NCBI RefSeq assembly: GCF_003951315.1
Contig: NZ_QLJH01000004.1
Location: 166,201-230,200 of the forward strand
Length of the DNA: 64,000 nucleotides
Direction: 5' to 3'
Origin: Sphingomonas sp. S-NIH.Pt15_0812
GTDB taxonomy: Bacteria > Pseudomonadota > Alphaproteobacteria > Sphingomonadales > Sphingomonadaceae
Part shown: in pieces, positions 20,127-30,283 of the stretch
Layout: each line of letters begins with the position of its first letter
How positions within the stretch are numbered: the stretch's first letter is position 1
The notes under the pieces: generated by a model
The model's input: the letters and a program-made list of their open reading frames with translations, nothing else
What the model was told of the DNA's origin: nothing
Database searches by the model: none
Program-made: the position numbers and the translations under genes

Positions 20127-20148
20127 ACGGGCGGCCCGGACCGCCCGT
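20127..20148 (+). terminator. Hairpin after the aspartate aminotransferase gene
   Basis: ACGGGCGG (20127-20134) pairs with CCGCCCGT (20141-20148) around a six-base loop, seven bases after the aminotransferase stop. There is no long T-run (TCCCTCCTT follows), so it is a weak or factor-assisted terminator. Confidence 0.5.
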
Positions 20149-20167
20149 TCCCTCCTTCCAAGGCTAA

Positions 20168-20207
20168 TGCAGGATGAACGGGCCGCCCACGGCGCGTTCA
20201 TCCTGCA
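20168..20207. repeat. 13-bp perfect inverted repeat upstream of the msrA unit
   Basis: TGCAGGATGAACG (20168-20180) and CGTTCATCCTGCA (20195-20207) are exact complements around a 14-base GC-rich loop. It sits between the aminotransferase hairpin and the 50-residue protein gene. It could be an operator, an RNA hairpin or a small palindromic repeat. Confidence 0.5.
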
Positions 20208-20275
20208 ACGCTATGTTTCCCGTCATCGTCTTGTCGTGTCAGGGCTGCGGCCCGATATGGCGGATGTTCCCTTCG

Positions 20276-20292
20276 CCACCGGGACCCGGTGG
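20276..20292. promoter_or_regulatory. Perfect 17-bp dyad CCACCGGG-A-CCCGGTGG
   Basis: Eight-base arms around a single A, ending 21 bases before the ATG at 20314. The position fits a repressor site or a leader hairpin of the small gene and msrA. Being GC-only, it could also be a chance palindrome. Confidence 0.35.
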
Positions 20293-20313
20293 TTCCCTGC
20301 AAGGCAAGGTTTT

Positions 20314-20466
20314 ATGTTGAAGTCGTTCAAATCCAGCTTCGTATGGCAGTTCGCCGGTGGCTTCGTGCTCGGTGCGATCGGTCTGTTCGCGCTGCATCCG
20401 AGCGACACGCCCTCCGCCTTCCCGGCCCCCGCCCCCGCCCCCGCCCATGTCGCGGAGACGCGCTGA
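20314..20466 (+). CDS. Small single-pass membrane protein, 50 residues
   Basis: Frame from ATG 20314 to TGA 20464-20466. A basic head (MLKSFKSS) precedes one hydrophobic helix (FVWQFAGGFVLGAIGLFAL, about 9-27) and a Pro/Ala-rich tail. It lies immediately upstream of msrA with stop and start one base apart, so translation is probably coupled. No family was recognised. It may anchor or escort the exported methionine sulfoxide reductase; that is inference from position only. Confidence 0.55.
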   Translation: MLKSFKSSFVWQFAGGFVLGAIGLFALHPSDTPSAFPAPAPAPAHVAETR

Positions 20467-20467
20467 G

Positions 20468-21124
20468 GTGATTCGCGCCGCCGCTGCCGCTGCCGGCCTG
20501 ATCGGGATCGCCGCCCTGGTGACCACCGGCCGGGCGGATGCGGAACGCGCGGTGCTGCTGCCGACCGCCAAGGTCGATGTGCCTGCCGCCGCCGCGCCGC
20601 AGACCGCCGTGCTGGCGGGCGGCTGTTTCTGGGGCATGGAAGCGGTGTTCCGGCGCGTGAAGGGTGTCCGTTCCGTCACCGCCGGCTATGCGGGCGGCAC
20701 GGCCGCCACCGCCAATTATCCCGCCGTGTCCAGCGAGCGCACCGGCCATGCCGAGGCGATCCGCATCAGCTACGATCCCGGCCGGGTCAGCTATGCGACG
20801 CTGCTGCGCGTCTATTTCTCGATCGCGCATGATCCGACGCAGGTCGATCGCCAAGGCCCGGACAGCGGTCCCAGCTATCGTTCGGCGATCTTCCCCCAGA
20901 CGCCGCAGCAGGCGGCCGTGGCACGCGCCTATGTCGCGCAACTGACCGCGGCGCACAGCTTCCAGCGCCCGATCGCCACGAAATTGGAGCAAGGCCGCTT
21001 CTACCCGGCCGAAGCCTATCACCAGGATTTCTTCGACCGGAATCCCGGTCATCCCTATATCGTCACCTGGGACAAGCCCAAGGTCGCGGCCTTCCGCGCC
21101 GGGTTCCCGACGCTGGCGCGCTAG
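20468..21124 (+). CDS. msrA: Peptide-methionine (S)-S-oxide reductase, exported form
   Basis: 218 residues from GTG 20468, which has GGAG ten bases upstream; ATG 20447 is the alternative start. The first ~25 residues (ending GRADA) form a signal peptide, so the enzyme should act in the periplasm. The MsrA core follows: GGCFWGMEAVF with catalytic C53, GVRSVTAGYAGG, GHAEAIRISYDP, DRQGPDSGPSYRSAIF and AEAYHQDFF. It reduces the S-diastereomer of methionine sulfoxide. No recycling Cys is seen near the C-terminus. The start overlaps or abuts the 50-residue membrane protein gene. Confidence 0.93.
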   Translation: MIRAAAAAAGLIGIAALVTTGRADAERAVLLPTAKVDVPAAAAPQTAVLAGGCFWGMEAVFRRVKGVRSVTAGYAGGTAATANYPAVSSERTGHAEAIRISYDPGRVSYATLLRVYFSIAHDPTQVDRQGPDSGPSYRSAIFPQTPQQAAVARAYVAQLTAAHSFQRPIATKLEQGRFYPAEAYHQDFFDRNPGHPYIVTWDKPKVAAFRAGFPTLAR

Positions 21125-21133
21125 GCGGGGACG

Positions 21134-21796
21134 CTAGGCCGCGATCGGGAAGCGCAGCAACCGGTCCGCGACCGGCACCAGCGCCTCCGCCCGGCCACCC
21201 ACCGCGCGGCGGATTTCCGGATGGTCGACATCCAGTCCACCGGTCAACGACCCGAAGGCGGGCAGCACCAGCTTGGCGGCGCTGGCCACGAAGCAGCGGC
21301 GCGCCACCTGCTTGCCGCGCACCCGCACGCGCAACTTGGGGTGGAAATGGCCCGACAGTTCGGGACGCGACTCGGCCGGATCGGCTTCGTGGCGCAGCAC
21401 CAGGCCATCGACCAGCGCCTCTTCCACCACTTCGCCGCCGCAGCGATCGAGGATCGCGGGATCGTGATTGCCGGTGATCCAGGTCCAGTGCGTCGCACCG
21501 GTCAGCGCCCGCAACCGGTCCTGCGCCGCCTGGGGCAGGCGATCGCAGCCGCCGACATCGTGGAAACTGTCGCCCAGGCACCAGATCTCGGTCGCGCCGC
21601 ACCGCTCGACCAGCGTCGTCAGCGCTTCCAGCGTCGCCAGCGAATCATAGGGCGGCAGCATCTGCCCGCGTCCGGCGAACCAGCTCGCCTTCTCCAGATG
21701 CAGGTCGGCGACGAGCAGCGCGCGCCGGGACGGCCAGAAGACCGCGCCTTCCGCCAGCGCCGCCAGCGCCTGTCCACCGAACGAAAAGGGAACCAT
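21134..21796 (-). CDS. pdeM: Ligase-associated DNA damage response endonuclease PdeM
   Basis: 220-residue calcineurin-type metallophosphoesterase. Metal ligands are visible: DLHLEK (D31, H33), CLGDSFHD (D76), TGNHD (N110, H111) and SGHFHPK (H150, H152). This is the PdeM pattern of the bacterial DNA repair set that also contains an ATP-dependent ligase, a beta-CASP exonuclease and an Lhr-type helicase. The ligase (25336-26910) and exonuclease (38304-39305) are in this window but not adjacent, and no helicase is seen beside it. Its stop lies nine bases from the convergent msrA stop. Confidence 0.93.
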   Translation of the reverse strand: MVPFSFGGQALAALAEGAVFWPSRRALLVADLHLEKASWFAGRGQMLPPYDSLATLEALTTLVERCGATEIWCLGDSFHDVGGCDRLPQAAQDRLRALTGATHWTWITGNHDPAILDRCGGEVVEEALVDGLVLRHEADPAESRPELSGHFHPKLRVRVRGKQVARRCFVASAAKLVLPAFGSLTGGLDVDHPEIRRAVGGRAEALVPVADRLLRFPIAA

Positions 21797-21925
21797 TTCC
21801 GTGCCATGCCGTCTGGCAGCCGCCAGCGCAAGCGCCGGATGGCATGGAATCGCGCCAGGACCCGCCTCTTGGCCCGTTCCGGTGGAGCGCCTATGCCGGC
21901 CCCCTCACGAAAAGGACGTCTCTCC

Positions 21926-22294
21926 ATGTCGCTCAAGCCGATCGCCGCCCTGCTGGCCTCCCTTGCCCTGGCACCGGCCGCACTGGCGCAGGCCCCGCTC
22001 AGCCCGGAGGCGGGCGATGCGCGCTGCGTCGTCGTCCTGGGCTTCATCGCCTCGCAGCCCAACCAGCCGGCGGACAAGCTGTCCGCGCTACGCGCCGGCA
22101 GCATGTATTATGTCGGCAAGCTCAAGGGCCGCAACGCCGGCCTCGACATCCCCGCCACGCTGACCCGCGCGGCGCAGCAGGCGCAGGCCGCCAAGATCAA
22201 TGTCGGCACCGAGGCGGCACGCTGCGGTCGCGAGCTGACCGCGATCAGCCAGATCACCACCGCTCGCGCCAGGCCCGCCGCGCCGAAGAAGTAA
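21926..22294 (+). CDS. Hypothetical exported protein, 122 residues
   Basis: Starts at ATG 21926 with a good ribosome site (AAAGGAC). Signal peptide MSLKPIAALLASLALAPAALAQA is followed by a small helical mature domain of about 100 residues with two Cys (ARCVVVLGF and ARCGREL) that could form a disulfide. Segments such as DKLSALRAGSMYYVGKLKGRN look conserved in style with sphingomonad hypothetical proteins, but no named family was recognised. Convergent with the HAD-like gene, five bases apart. Confidence 0.75.
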   Translation: MSLKPIAALLASLALAPAALAQAPLSPEAGDARCVVVLGFIASQPNQPADKLSALRAGSMYYVGKLKGRNAGLDIPATLTRAAQQAQAAKINVGTEAARCGRELTAISQITTARARPAAPKK

Positions 22295-22299
22295 GCCGG

Positions 22300-22938
22300 T
22301 CAGGCCGCCGCCGGCACCCCGCCCGCGAATCGCGCCTGGATCCACGGCAGCGCCTCGCGCCAGTCGTCGATCCGGGCATGGGCGAAGGGGGCCGGCGGCA
22401 TCGCCACCGCCAGTTCGGCATCGGCGATCAGGTGCAGCCGGTGGACGCCCGGCGCATCGCGCGCGACCGATTCGTGATGGCCGGCGATGTCGTCGACGAA
22501 CACCGCCACCGGCGGCCCGTCCGCGCCGCCATGTTCGGCCAGCAGCGCCGCAACGGCCGGGCCCTTGCCGCCCTGGTTGCAGACCACCCGATGCGCGATG
22601 CCGAAAGCGGCGAGCTGCGCGACGCGGGGCTGGCGGCAATCGTCGAGCAGATTGGTGAGGATGACGATATCGGCCCGGGTCGCGATCGCCTGCAGGGCCT
22701 CGGCCGCGTGCGGCACCAGCGTCTGCCGGCCCATCTCGGCCGGGAAAAAGCCGCCGAGCAGCGACCACATCTCCGCCTGAGGGATCACGCCGCTGCCGTC
22801 GCGGCGCCTCATGCTGGTGGCGAAATCGCCCGCGCCGATCGCGAAGTCGATGTCGTGATGCTCGTCCAGCCAAGTGCGGAAATGCCGCACCATGTGCAGC
22901 AGCACCTCGTCGCAATCGGTGATGAGCAGCGGCTTCAT
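22300..22938 (-). CDS. HAD-superfamily-like hydrolase
   Basis: 212 residues. The N-terminal LLITDCDEVLLHM has the DxD motif I of the HAD superfamily (nucleophile in DCDEV). IVILTNLL fits motif II, a Lys in GGKGPAV fits motif III, and AVFVDDIAGHHESV fits motif IV. The cap is small. Substrate unknown, probably a phosphorylated metabolite. It overlaps the DUF3572 gene by four bases (ATGA), so the two are translationally coupled. Confidence 0.85.
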   Translation of the reverse strand: MKPLLITDCDEVLLHMVRHFRTWLDEHHDIDFAIGAGDFATSMRRRDGSGVIPQAEMWSLLGGFFPAEMGRQTLVPHAAEALQAIATRADIVILTNLLDDCRQPRVAQLAAFGIAHRVVCNQGGKGPAVAALLAEHGGADGPPVAVFVDDIAGHHESVARDAPGVHRLHLIADAELAVAMPPAPFAHARIDDWREALPWIQARFAGGVPAAA

Positions 22939-23231
22939 GCGCCCTCTCCGTCCAGCCGGCGGCGGGCGGCGACCAGCACCTCGGGCCGCTCGTCCAGGTC
23001 GGTCGCACAGGCGATCAGGTCGGGCTCGTATCCTTCCAGGAAACCAAGTACGGCGGCCTGCGTTGCCCGTTCGCTTGCCCCTGATTTCAAATCATTAGGG
23101 GTCAGGCCGGTCACATCGAGCAGCCGATGCGCCCGGTCGGGCGCCGCCAGGGTCCAGGCCAGGGCGCGCAAGGCGAGGATTTGCGCCGATGCTATTGTAT
23201 CTGCGTCGTGATTTGTACTGGACCGCTGCAT
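22935..23231 (-). CDS. DUF3572 family protein
   Basis: 98-residue helical protein. ILALRALAWTLAAPDRAHRLLDVTGLTPNDLKS and AVLGFLEGYEPDLIACA match the alphaproteobacterial DUF3572 family. No catalytic residues or membrane segments. It is divergent from divK across a 37-base gap, an arrangement I recall from other alphaproteobacteria, and overlaps the HAD-like gene downstream. Function unknown; the linkage suggests, without proving, a cell-cycle connection. Confidence 0.88.
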   Translation of the reverse strand: MQRSSTNHDADTIASAQILALRALAWTLAAPDRAHRLLDVTGLTPNDLKSGASERATQAAVLGFLEGYEPDLIACATDLDERPEVLVAARRRLDGEGA

Positions 23232-23268
23232 TGCCTATCGTCGCCTTCAGCTGAGAACAGGAACCCGC

Positions 23269-23631
23269 GTGACGAAAAAGGTCTTGGTTGTCGAGGATAA
23301 CGAGCTCAACCTGAAGCTGTTCTGCGACCTGTTGCGGGCGCATGAATGGGCGGCGGAGCCGGTGCGCGACGGCCGCGAGGCGGTGGCGCGCGCGCGCGAG
23401 GTGGAGCCGGACCTGATCGTGATGGACATCCAGATGCCGCACGTCACGGGGTACGAGCTGATCCTGGCGCTCAAGGCCGACCAGACGCTTCGCACCATCC
23501 CGATCATGGCGGTGACCGCCTATGCGGGGCGCGACGACGAGGATCGGATTCGCGGCGCGGGCGCCGATGCCTATGTCTCCAAGCCGATCAGCCTGGCACG
23601 CTTCATGGAGGCGGTGAACGGGCTGGCATGA
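23269..23631 (+). CDS. divK: Single-domain response regulator DivK
   Basis: 120-residue stand-alone receiver starting at GTG 23269. Acidic pair in VEDNELN (E9, D10), phospho-acceptor D53 in LIVMDIQMPHVTGYE, T83 in AVTAYAG and K105 in VSKPISL match DivK closely. In Caulobacter DivK is phosphorylated by DivJ, dephosphorylated by PleC and lowers CtrA activity through DivL and CckA. No output domain or partner kinase is adjacent. The neighbouring divergent DUF3572 gene supports the assignment. Confidence 0.9.
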   Translation: MTKKVLVVEDNELNLKLFCDLLRAHEWAAEPVRDGREAVARAREVEPDLIVMDIQMPHVTGYELILALKADQTLRTIPIMAVTAYAGRDDEDRIRGAGADAYVSKPISLARFMEAVNGLA

Positions 23632-23674
23632 GGGTCCGCCCGGTCGCTTGCTGCCACCCGCCGTCCAGGCACGA

Positions 23675-23708
23675 CGAAAAGGCCCTGGGCGTCACCACCC
23701 ACGGCCTT
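23675..23708 (-). terminator. Intrinsic-type terminator after rpmG
   Basis: AAGGCC-C-TGGG (23679-23689) pairs with CCCA-C-GGCCTT (23698-23708) with one mismatch and an eight-base loop. On the minus strand the stem is followed by TTTTCGTCGT, so it suits the end of rpmG. It may also stop divK transcripts arriving from the other side. Confidence 0.55.
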
Positions 23709-23757
23709 GTCGCACATCCGATAACCGGACGGGGCGGCGACGCCGCCCGCGTGCCGC

Positions 23758-23925
23758 TTACTTGATCTTGGCTTCCTTGAACTCGACATGCTTGCGCACG
23801 ACGGGATCATATTTCTTGAAGGTGAACTTCTCGGTCTTGGTGCGCGGGTTCTTCTTCGCGGTGTAGAAGAAACCGGTGTCCGCAGTGCTGACGAGCTTGA
23901 TCTTGATGGTGGTCGGCTTGGCCAT
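23758..23925 (-). CDS. rpmG: 50S ribosomal protein L33
   Basis: 55-residue protein starting [21 protein letters not shown] and ending EFKEAKIK. The order Lys-rich start, [16 protein letters not shown] and [13 protein letters not shown] is that of bacterial L33. The zinc-binding Cys pairs are absent, so this is the Cys-free form. Monocistronic on the minus strand, with a terminator-like hairpin downstream. Confidence 0.97.
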   Translation of the reverse strand: MAKPTTIKIKLVSTADTGFFYTAKKNPRTKTEKFTFKKYDPVVRKHVEFKEAKIK

Positions 23926-24042
23926 GAGCCCTATCCTGAAAAAGACAAGAGCGGCCGACCCATATGGTCACCGCTCGATCAGCCGTGGCGGATGCCGGAG
24001 GATCGCCGGAAAGTCAACCGCTCGAGTCAGGGCCGATGCGCG

Positions 24043-24059
24043 TTTACCCAGGGTTAACC
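24043..24059 (+). promoter_or_regulatory. CtrA-like box TTTA-N7-TTAACC
   Basis: TTTA (24043-24046), seven bases, TTAACC (24054-24059): seven of eight core positions of TTAA-N7-TTAA, 62 bases before the ATG at 24121. In this base composition one or two such matches are expected by chance in 64 kb, so the call is weak. Confidence 0.3.
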
Positions 24060-24120
24060 ACGAAGCATCCATCGTGCGGATCGAGAATCGCGTTGGGATT
24101 CCGGCAGGAGGGCGGGCGGC

Positions 24121-24480
24121 ATGGGCAAGGCGTTGCGGATCGGTCACGGCGAATCACGGCCCCATGATCCGGCGCGACTCGACAGCGTGCGGGCCGACCT
24201 GACCGCGCGAATCGCCGCGCTCGACGTGCGCGCGCCCTATGCCCGCGCCCGCGACCTGGCCGTCGATGTCGATGCGATCCGCGCCATCGCGCATCGCAAC
24301 GGCCTCGACCCGGCGGTCACCGTCGCCCATTTCCTCGATTCGGCATTGGCGCGGGGCGAGCACGGCTCGCTGATCCATGGCTGGCTGGCGCTGCTCAGCG
24401 ATGCGGTGCGATGCGAGCGGCGCGACTTGGCCGCGTGCGAATCCTTCGCCGCCGCCTGCTCGGTGCGGCTGGCCGGCTGA
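24121..24480 (+). CDS. Hypothetical protein, 119 residues
   Basis: Complete frame with alphaproteobacterial codon use and a purine-rich GGAGGGCGG just upstream of ATG 24121. Predicted helical and cytoplasmic, with no signal peptide or membrane helix. ARIAALDVRAPYARARDLAVDVDAIRAIAHRNGLDPAVTVAHFLDSAL looks like a helix bundle, and two Cys lie near the C-terminus (RCERRDLAACES). No family recognised. It may be controlled by the CtrA-like box upstream. Confidence 0.65.
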   Translation: MGKALRIGHGESRPHDPARLDSVRADLTARIAALDVRAPYARARDLAVDVDAIRAIAHRNGLDPAVTVAHFLDSALARGEHGSLIHGWLALLSDAVRCERRDLAACESFAAACSVRLAG

Positions 24481-24580
24481 CCGGAACGCCCGGCGCGGTT
24501 GAAAACGGCCCGGCGGGGAGCCATTCGGGCATCGGATCGTTACGCATCCGACCCGTTGGAACATCATGCCGGAGCTTATC

Positions 24581-25078
24581 ATGGCCGATCTCGACCCCGC
24601 CCTCGCGACCCCCACCGATCTCAACCGCAACGACACCAAGACCGCCGGAGATGCGCTCAACATCGCGCTGGCGGATTGCTATGCGCTGTACCTGAAGACC
24701 AAGAATTTCCACTGGCACGTCTCGGGCCCGCACTTCCGCGACTATCACCTGATGCTCGACGACCAGGCGACGCAGATCCTGGGCGTGACCGACGCGATCG
24801 CCGAGCGCGTGCGCAAGACCGGCAACACCACGTTGCGCTCGATCGGCGACATCGCCCGCCGCCAGCAGATCGTCGACAACGACAAGGATTTCGTCGCACC
24901 GGCGGACATGCTCGCCGAGTTGCGCGAGGACAATCTCAAGCTGGTCGAGGCGCTGCGCGATGCGCGCGAGCGGGCCGAGGCGGCGAAAGACACCGCCACC
25001 TCCAGCCTGGCCGACGACTGGATCGACCAGGCCGAGGAGCGCGCCTGGTTCCTGTTCGAGGCCAGCCGCCAGTCCTAA
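24581..25078 (+). CDS. dps: Dps-family DNA-protection ferritin-like protein
   Basis: 165 residues from ATG 24581, which has GGAG six bases upstream (an ATG at 24566 adds five residues). It has the Dps ferroxidase helix: KTKNFHWHVSGPHFRDYHLMLDDQA with His, His and Asp/Glu ligands at the dimer interface. ERVRKTGNTTLRSIGDI and the C-terminal WFLFEAS helix follow. Dps shells store iron using peroxide and protect DNA in starvation. It is followed closely by a DUF1328 gene, a pairing consistent with general stress control. No clear EcfG promoter was found. Confidence 0.94.
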   Translation: MADLDPALATPTDLNRNDTKTAGDALNIALADCYALYLKTKNFHWHVSGPHFRDYHLMLDDQATQILGVTDAIAERVRKTGNTTLRSIGDIARRQQIVDNDKDFVAPADMLAELREDNLKLVEALRDARERAEAAKDTATSSLADDWIDQAEERAWFLFEASRQS

Positions 25079-25105
25079 GTCCCTGCTGAAAAGGAGCGTG
25101 CCGCC

Positions 25106-25291
25106 ATGCTGAAACTGGCCGTGATCTTCCTCATCGTCGGGCTGGTGCTCGGCGGCCTCGGCTTTGGCGGCATCGGCGGCGCCTTTGTCGGCATCGCCAA
25201 GATCCTGTTCTTCATCGCCATCGCGCTGTTCGTGATCTTCCTCGTGCTGGGGCTGATCGCGGGCAAGACGGTGAAGGACGCGGTCGACTGA
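25106..25291 (+). CDS. DUF1328 (UPF0391, YtjA-like) small membrane protein
   Basis: 61 residues with two hydrophobic helices separated by a Gly-rich [12 protein letters not shown] turn and a short basic C-terminus (GKTVKDAVD). AAAGGAG precedes ATG 25106. The length and the [19 protein letters not shown] start are typical of the family, whose members are often stress-induced. It lies 27 bases after dps and is probably on the same transcript. Confidence 0.9.
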   Translation: MLKLAVIFLIVGLVLGGLGFGGIGGAFVGIAKILFFIAIALFVIFLVLGLIAGKTVKDAVD

Positions 25292-25335
25292 TCGCTTTGG
25301 CGGAGCGCGGCGTGCCTCCTGTGCGTTGAGCCGGG

Positions 25336-26910
25336 ATGCACGCCTTCGCCGCCCTGCTCGATTCGCTGATCTACACGCGCGGTCGCAACGCCAAGCTGAA
25401 GCTGATCGCCGATTATCTCCGCGCCACGCCCGATCCCGATCGCGGCTGGGCGATGGCGGCGCTGACCGGCGATCTCGACCTGAAGGGCGTCAAGCCCGCC
25501 CTGATCCGTGCGCTGATCGAGGAGCGCGTCGATCCGGTGCTGTTTCGGATGAGCCGCGACTATGTCGGGGATACCGCCGAGACGGTGGCCCTGCTCTGGC
25601 CCGCCCCGGTCGTGCCGGCCGATCCCGAACCGCTGAGCGTCACCCAGGCGGTGGAGCGGCTGCGCCACCTGTCGCGTTCGGATGCGCCGGCCGTGCTGGC
25701 GGCGATGCTCGACCGGCTCGACAGCGAGGAACGGTTCGCACTGCTCAAGATGGCGACCGGCGGCCTGCGGATCGGCGTGTCCGCCCGCCTCGCCAAGACC
25801 GCGCTGGCCCAGGCCTTCGCGCTCGATGTCGATCGGGTCGAGGAACTGTGGCACGGCCTCCAGCCGCCCTATGACGCGCTGTTCGACTGGATCGAGGGGC
25901 GCGGGGCCGAGCCGACCGCCGCCGACACCCCCGTTTTCCGCCCCTTCATGCTCGCGCACGGGCTGGAGAATGCGCGCGTCGACCTGGAAGATTATGCCGC
26001 CGAGTGGAAATGGGACGGCATCCGGGTCCAGATCGTCCATGTCGCCGGGCAGACGCGGCTCTACAGTCGCACCGGCGACGATGTGACCGGCAGCTTCCCC
26101 GATGTCGCCGCCGCCTTCGCCACGCCGGGCGTGGTCGATGGCGAGCTGATGGTGAAGGGCGAGGTGCAGGGCGGCGAGGCGGCGAGCTTCAACGCGCTCC
26201 AGCAGCGGCTCGGCCGCAAGACGGTGTCGGCGCGGATGCTGGCGGACTATCCCGCCTTCGTGCGCCTCTACGACATCCTGTTCGACGGCGCCGAGGATGT
26301 ACGCGACCGACCCTGGACCGAGCGGCGCGCGCGGCTTGAGGCGTTCGTGCCGCGCCTCGACCCCGAACGCTTCGACCTTTCGCAGCTGATCGAGGCCGAG
26401 GACTTCACCGCGCTGGAGGCGATCCGCGCCGGCGCGCGCGACGCGGCGATCGAGGGCGTGATGCTCAAGCGCCGCGACTCCACCTATCTGGGCGGCCGCC
26501 GCGCCGGGCTGTGGTACAAGTGGAAGCGCGATCCGCTGACCGCCGATTGCGTGATGATGTATGCGCAGCGCGGCAACGGCCGGCGCTCTTCCTACTACAG
26601 CGACTATACGTTCGGCTGCTGGACCGAGCAGGGCGAGCTGGCCCCGGTCGGCAAGGCCTATTCGGGCATCACCGACGAGGAATTGCGGATGCTCGACAGC
26701 TTCGTGCGCAAGCATACGGTGCATCGGTTCGGCCCGGTGCGCGAGGTGGAGAAGACGCTGGTGCTGGAGATCGCGTTCGATTCGATCCACGCCTCCAGCC
26801 GGCACAAGTCCGGCGTGGCGATGCGCTTCCCCCGCATCGCCCGCATCCGTCTCGACAAGCCGGCCGAGGAGGCGGACCGGCTGGCGACGCTCCAGACGCT
26901 GGTGACCTGA
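25336..26910 (+). CDS. ATP-dependent DNA ligase of the ligase-associated (LPD) repair set
   Basis: 524-residue ligase. The N-terminal ~200 residues form the helical DNA-binding domain. Adenylation active site is EWKWDGIR with nucleophile K225, followed by the motifs LYSRTGDDVTGSFPDV, VDGELMV, EGVMLKRRDSTYLGGRRAGLWYKWK (motif IV/V) and an OB-fold. This is the ligase type encoded with Lhr-like helicase, beta-CASP exonuclease and PdeM in many alphaproteobacteria and linked to cisplatin-damage tolerance. Here it stands alone after dps-DUF1328. It seals nicks using ATP rather than NAD. Confidence 0.94.
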   Translation: MHAFAALLDSLIYTRGRNAKLKLIADYLRATPDPDRGWAMAALTGDLDLKGVKPALIRALIEERVDPVLFRMSRDYVGDTAETVALLWPAPVVPADPEPLSVTQAVERLRHLSRSDAPAVLAAMLDRLDSEERFALLKMATGGLRIGVSARLAKTALAQAFALDVDRVEELWHGLQPPYDALFDWIEGRGAEPTAADTPVFRPFMLAHGLENARVDLEDYAAEWKWDGIRVQIVHVAGQTRLYSRTGDDVTGSFPDVAAAFATPGVVDGELMVKGEVQGGEAASFNALQQRLGRKTVSARMLADYPAFVRLYDILFDGAEDVRDRPWTERRARLEAFVPRLDPERFDLSQLIEAEDFTALEAIRAGARDAAIEGVMLKRRDSTYLGGRRAGLWYKWKRDPLTADCVMMYAQRGNGRRSSYYSDYTFGCWTEQGELAPVGKAYSGITDEELRMLDSFVRKHTVHRFGPVREVEKTLVLEIAFDSIHASSRHKSGVAMRFPRIARIRLDKPAEEADRLATLQTLVT

Positions 26911-27066
26911 CCGGTCCGGAACGGATCGACGATCGCGTCCCCGCCGGGCGGATTGGTGGAGATGGACGGCTTTGCGCGACGGCGCGCCCCGTCCAATGTC
27001 CGCCTTGCCGATAATTTCCCAGTATTTGGCTCGCCATAGGCGGCTTGCGCCATCTAGAACGGACCT

Positions 27067-29097
<2,031 letters not shown>

Positions 29098-29271
29098 GCG
29101 CGATGCGGTTTCCGGTTCGGGGAGACGGTCGAACCAAACAGGCCGCCCGACGTGGAAAAGCGCGGCAAATTGGAAGTGTTGGAGAGAAGGCTCGCCCCCC
29201 TTCACCCCGGTTCGTACCCCCGCCCTTTGCCGGGTGGGAAAGCAACGATCCGCCGCGAACGCCTCGCCGAC

Positions 29272-30240
29272 CTATCCCTTCACCAGCCCGCGCCAGGGCA
29301 GGTCCGGACCGACCGGTACGATGCCGCAGGGATTCAGGTCGCGGTGGCTGGCATAATAATGCGTCTGGATATGGTCGAGATGCACCGTATCGGCGATCGC
29401 CGGATCGCTCAGGATGCGTTCCAGATAGGCCTCCAGCGCCGGGTAATCGACGATGCGGCGGATGTTGCATTTGAAGTGACCAACATAGACCGGGTCGAAC
29501 CGCACCAAGGTGGTGAACAGGCGGATATCCGCCTCGGTCATGCGCGCGCCGACCAGCCAGTCCTGCTTGGCCAGCAGCGCCTCCAGCCGGTCGAGCGTCT
29601 CGAACAGCGGCAGCACCGCCTCCTCATAGGCGCTTTGCGTGGTCGCGAAGCCGGCCTTGTAGACGCCGTTGTTCACCCGGTCGTAGATATCGGCATTGAT
29701 CGCATCGATCGCCGCGCGATGCTCGGTGGGATAGAAGTCGCCCGGCCTCGCCCCCAGCCCGTCCCAGGCCTGGGTCAGCATCCGGATGATCTCCGCACTT
29801 TCGTTGCTGACGATCGTCTCGCGCTCGCGGTCCCACAGCACCGGCACCGTGACCTTGCCCGTATAGCCGTCCCGCGCGCGGGCATAGAGCTGCCACAGGA
29901 AATCCGCGCCATGGAGCGGATCGCCGGTGCCGCCCCGCTCCGTTTCGAATGTCCAGCCCTGCTCCAGCATCACCGGATCGACCACGGAGACGCCGATCAT
30001 CTCCTCCAGCCCCTTGAGCGCGCGAACGATCAGCGTGCGGTGCGCCCAGGGACAGGCATAGCTGACATAGAGGTGATAGCGCCCCTTCGCCGCCGGCCAG
30101 CCCTGTTGCCCGTCCGGCCCCGGTCGGCCATCCGCCGTCACCCAGTCCCGAAAGCCGGCATCCTGCCGCTTGAACGCACCGTCGGCGCTGTCCTCCGTCA
30201 CCTTGCCGGCATGCCAGCGTCCGTCGATCATCCTGCCCAT
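29272..30240 (-). CDS. Glutathionyl-hydroquinone reductase (YqjG/Xi-class GST)
   Basis: 322-residue glutathione transferase relative. The thioredoxin-like domain has the catalytic YVSYACPWAHRT (C63) of the Xi class. VPVLWDRERETIVSNESAEIIRML is the glutathione-binding cis-Pro/SNES segment. The C-terminal helical domain has YEEAVLPLFETLDRLEALL, RMTEADIRLFTTLVRFDPVYVGHFKCN and VHLDHIQTHYYASH. The enzyme removes glutathione from glutathionyl-hydroquinones. The family length (about 320) agrees. Single minus-strand gene. Confidence 0.95.
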   Translation of the reverse strand: MGRMIDGRWHAGKVTEDSADGAFKRQDAGFRDWVTADGRPGPDGQQGWPAAKGRYHLYVSYACPWAHRTLIVRALKGLEEMIGVSVVDPVMLEQGWTFETERGGTGDPLHGADFLWQLYARARDGYTGKVTVPVLWDRERETIVSNESAEIIRMLTQAWDGLGARPGDFYPTEHRAAIDAINADIYDRVNNGVYKAGFATTQSAYEEAVLPLFETLDRLEALLAKQDWLVGARMTEADIRLFTTLVRFDPVYVGHFKCNIRRIVDYPALEAYLERILSDPAIADTVHLDHIQTHYYASHRDLNPCGIVPVGPDLPWRGLVKG

Positions 30241-30283
30241 ATGGCGCTCCTTCCGGTTCGGCGGGTCTACGCTTGGCCGAGGG

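Noticed and set aside
23215..23245. TGGACC...ATTGC before divK as a sigma-54 promoter
   Set aside because: GG-to-GC spacing is eleven bases instead of ten and the -24 box is poor.
24482..24520. GGAAC before dps as an EcfG general-stress promoter
   Set aside because: No CGTT lies 16-17 bases downstream, so the promoter is not supported despite the attractive target.
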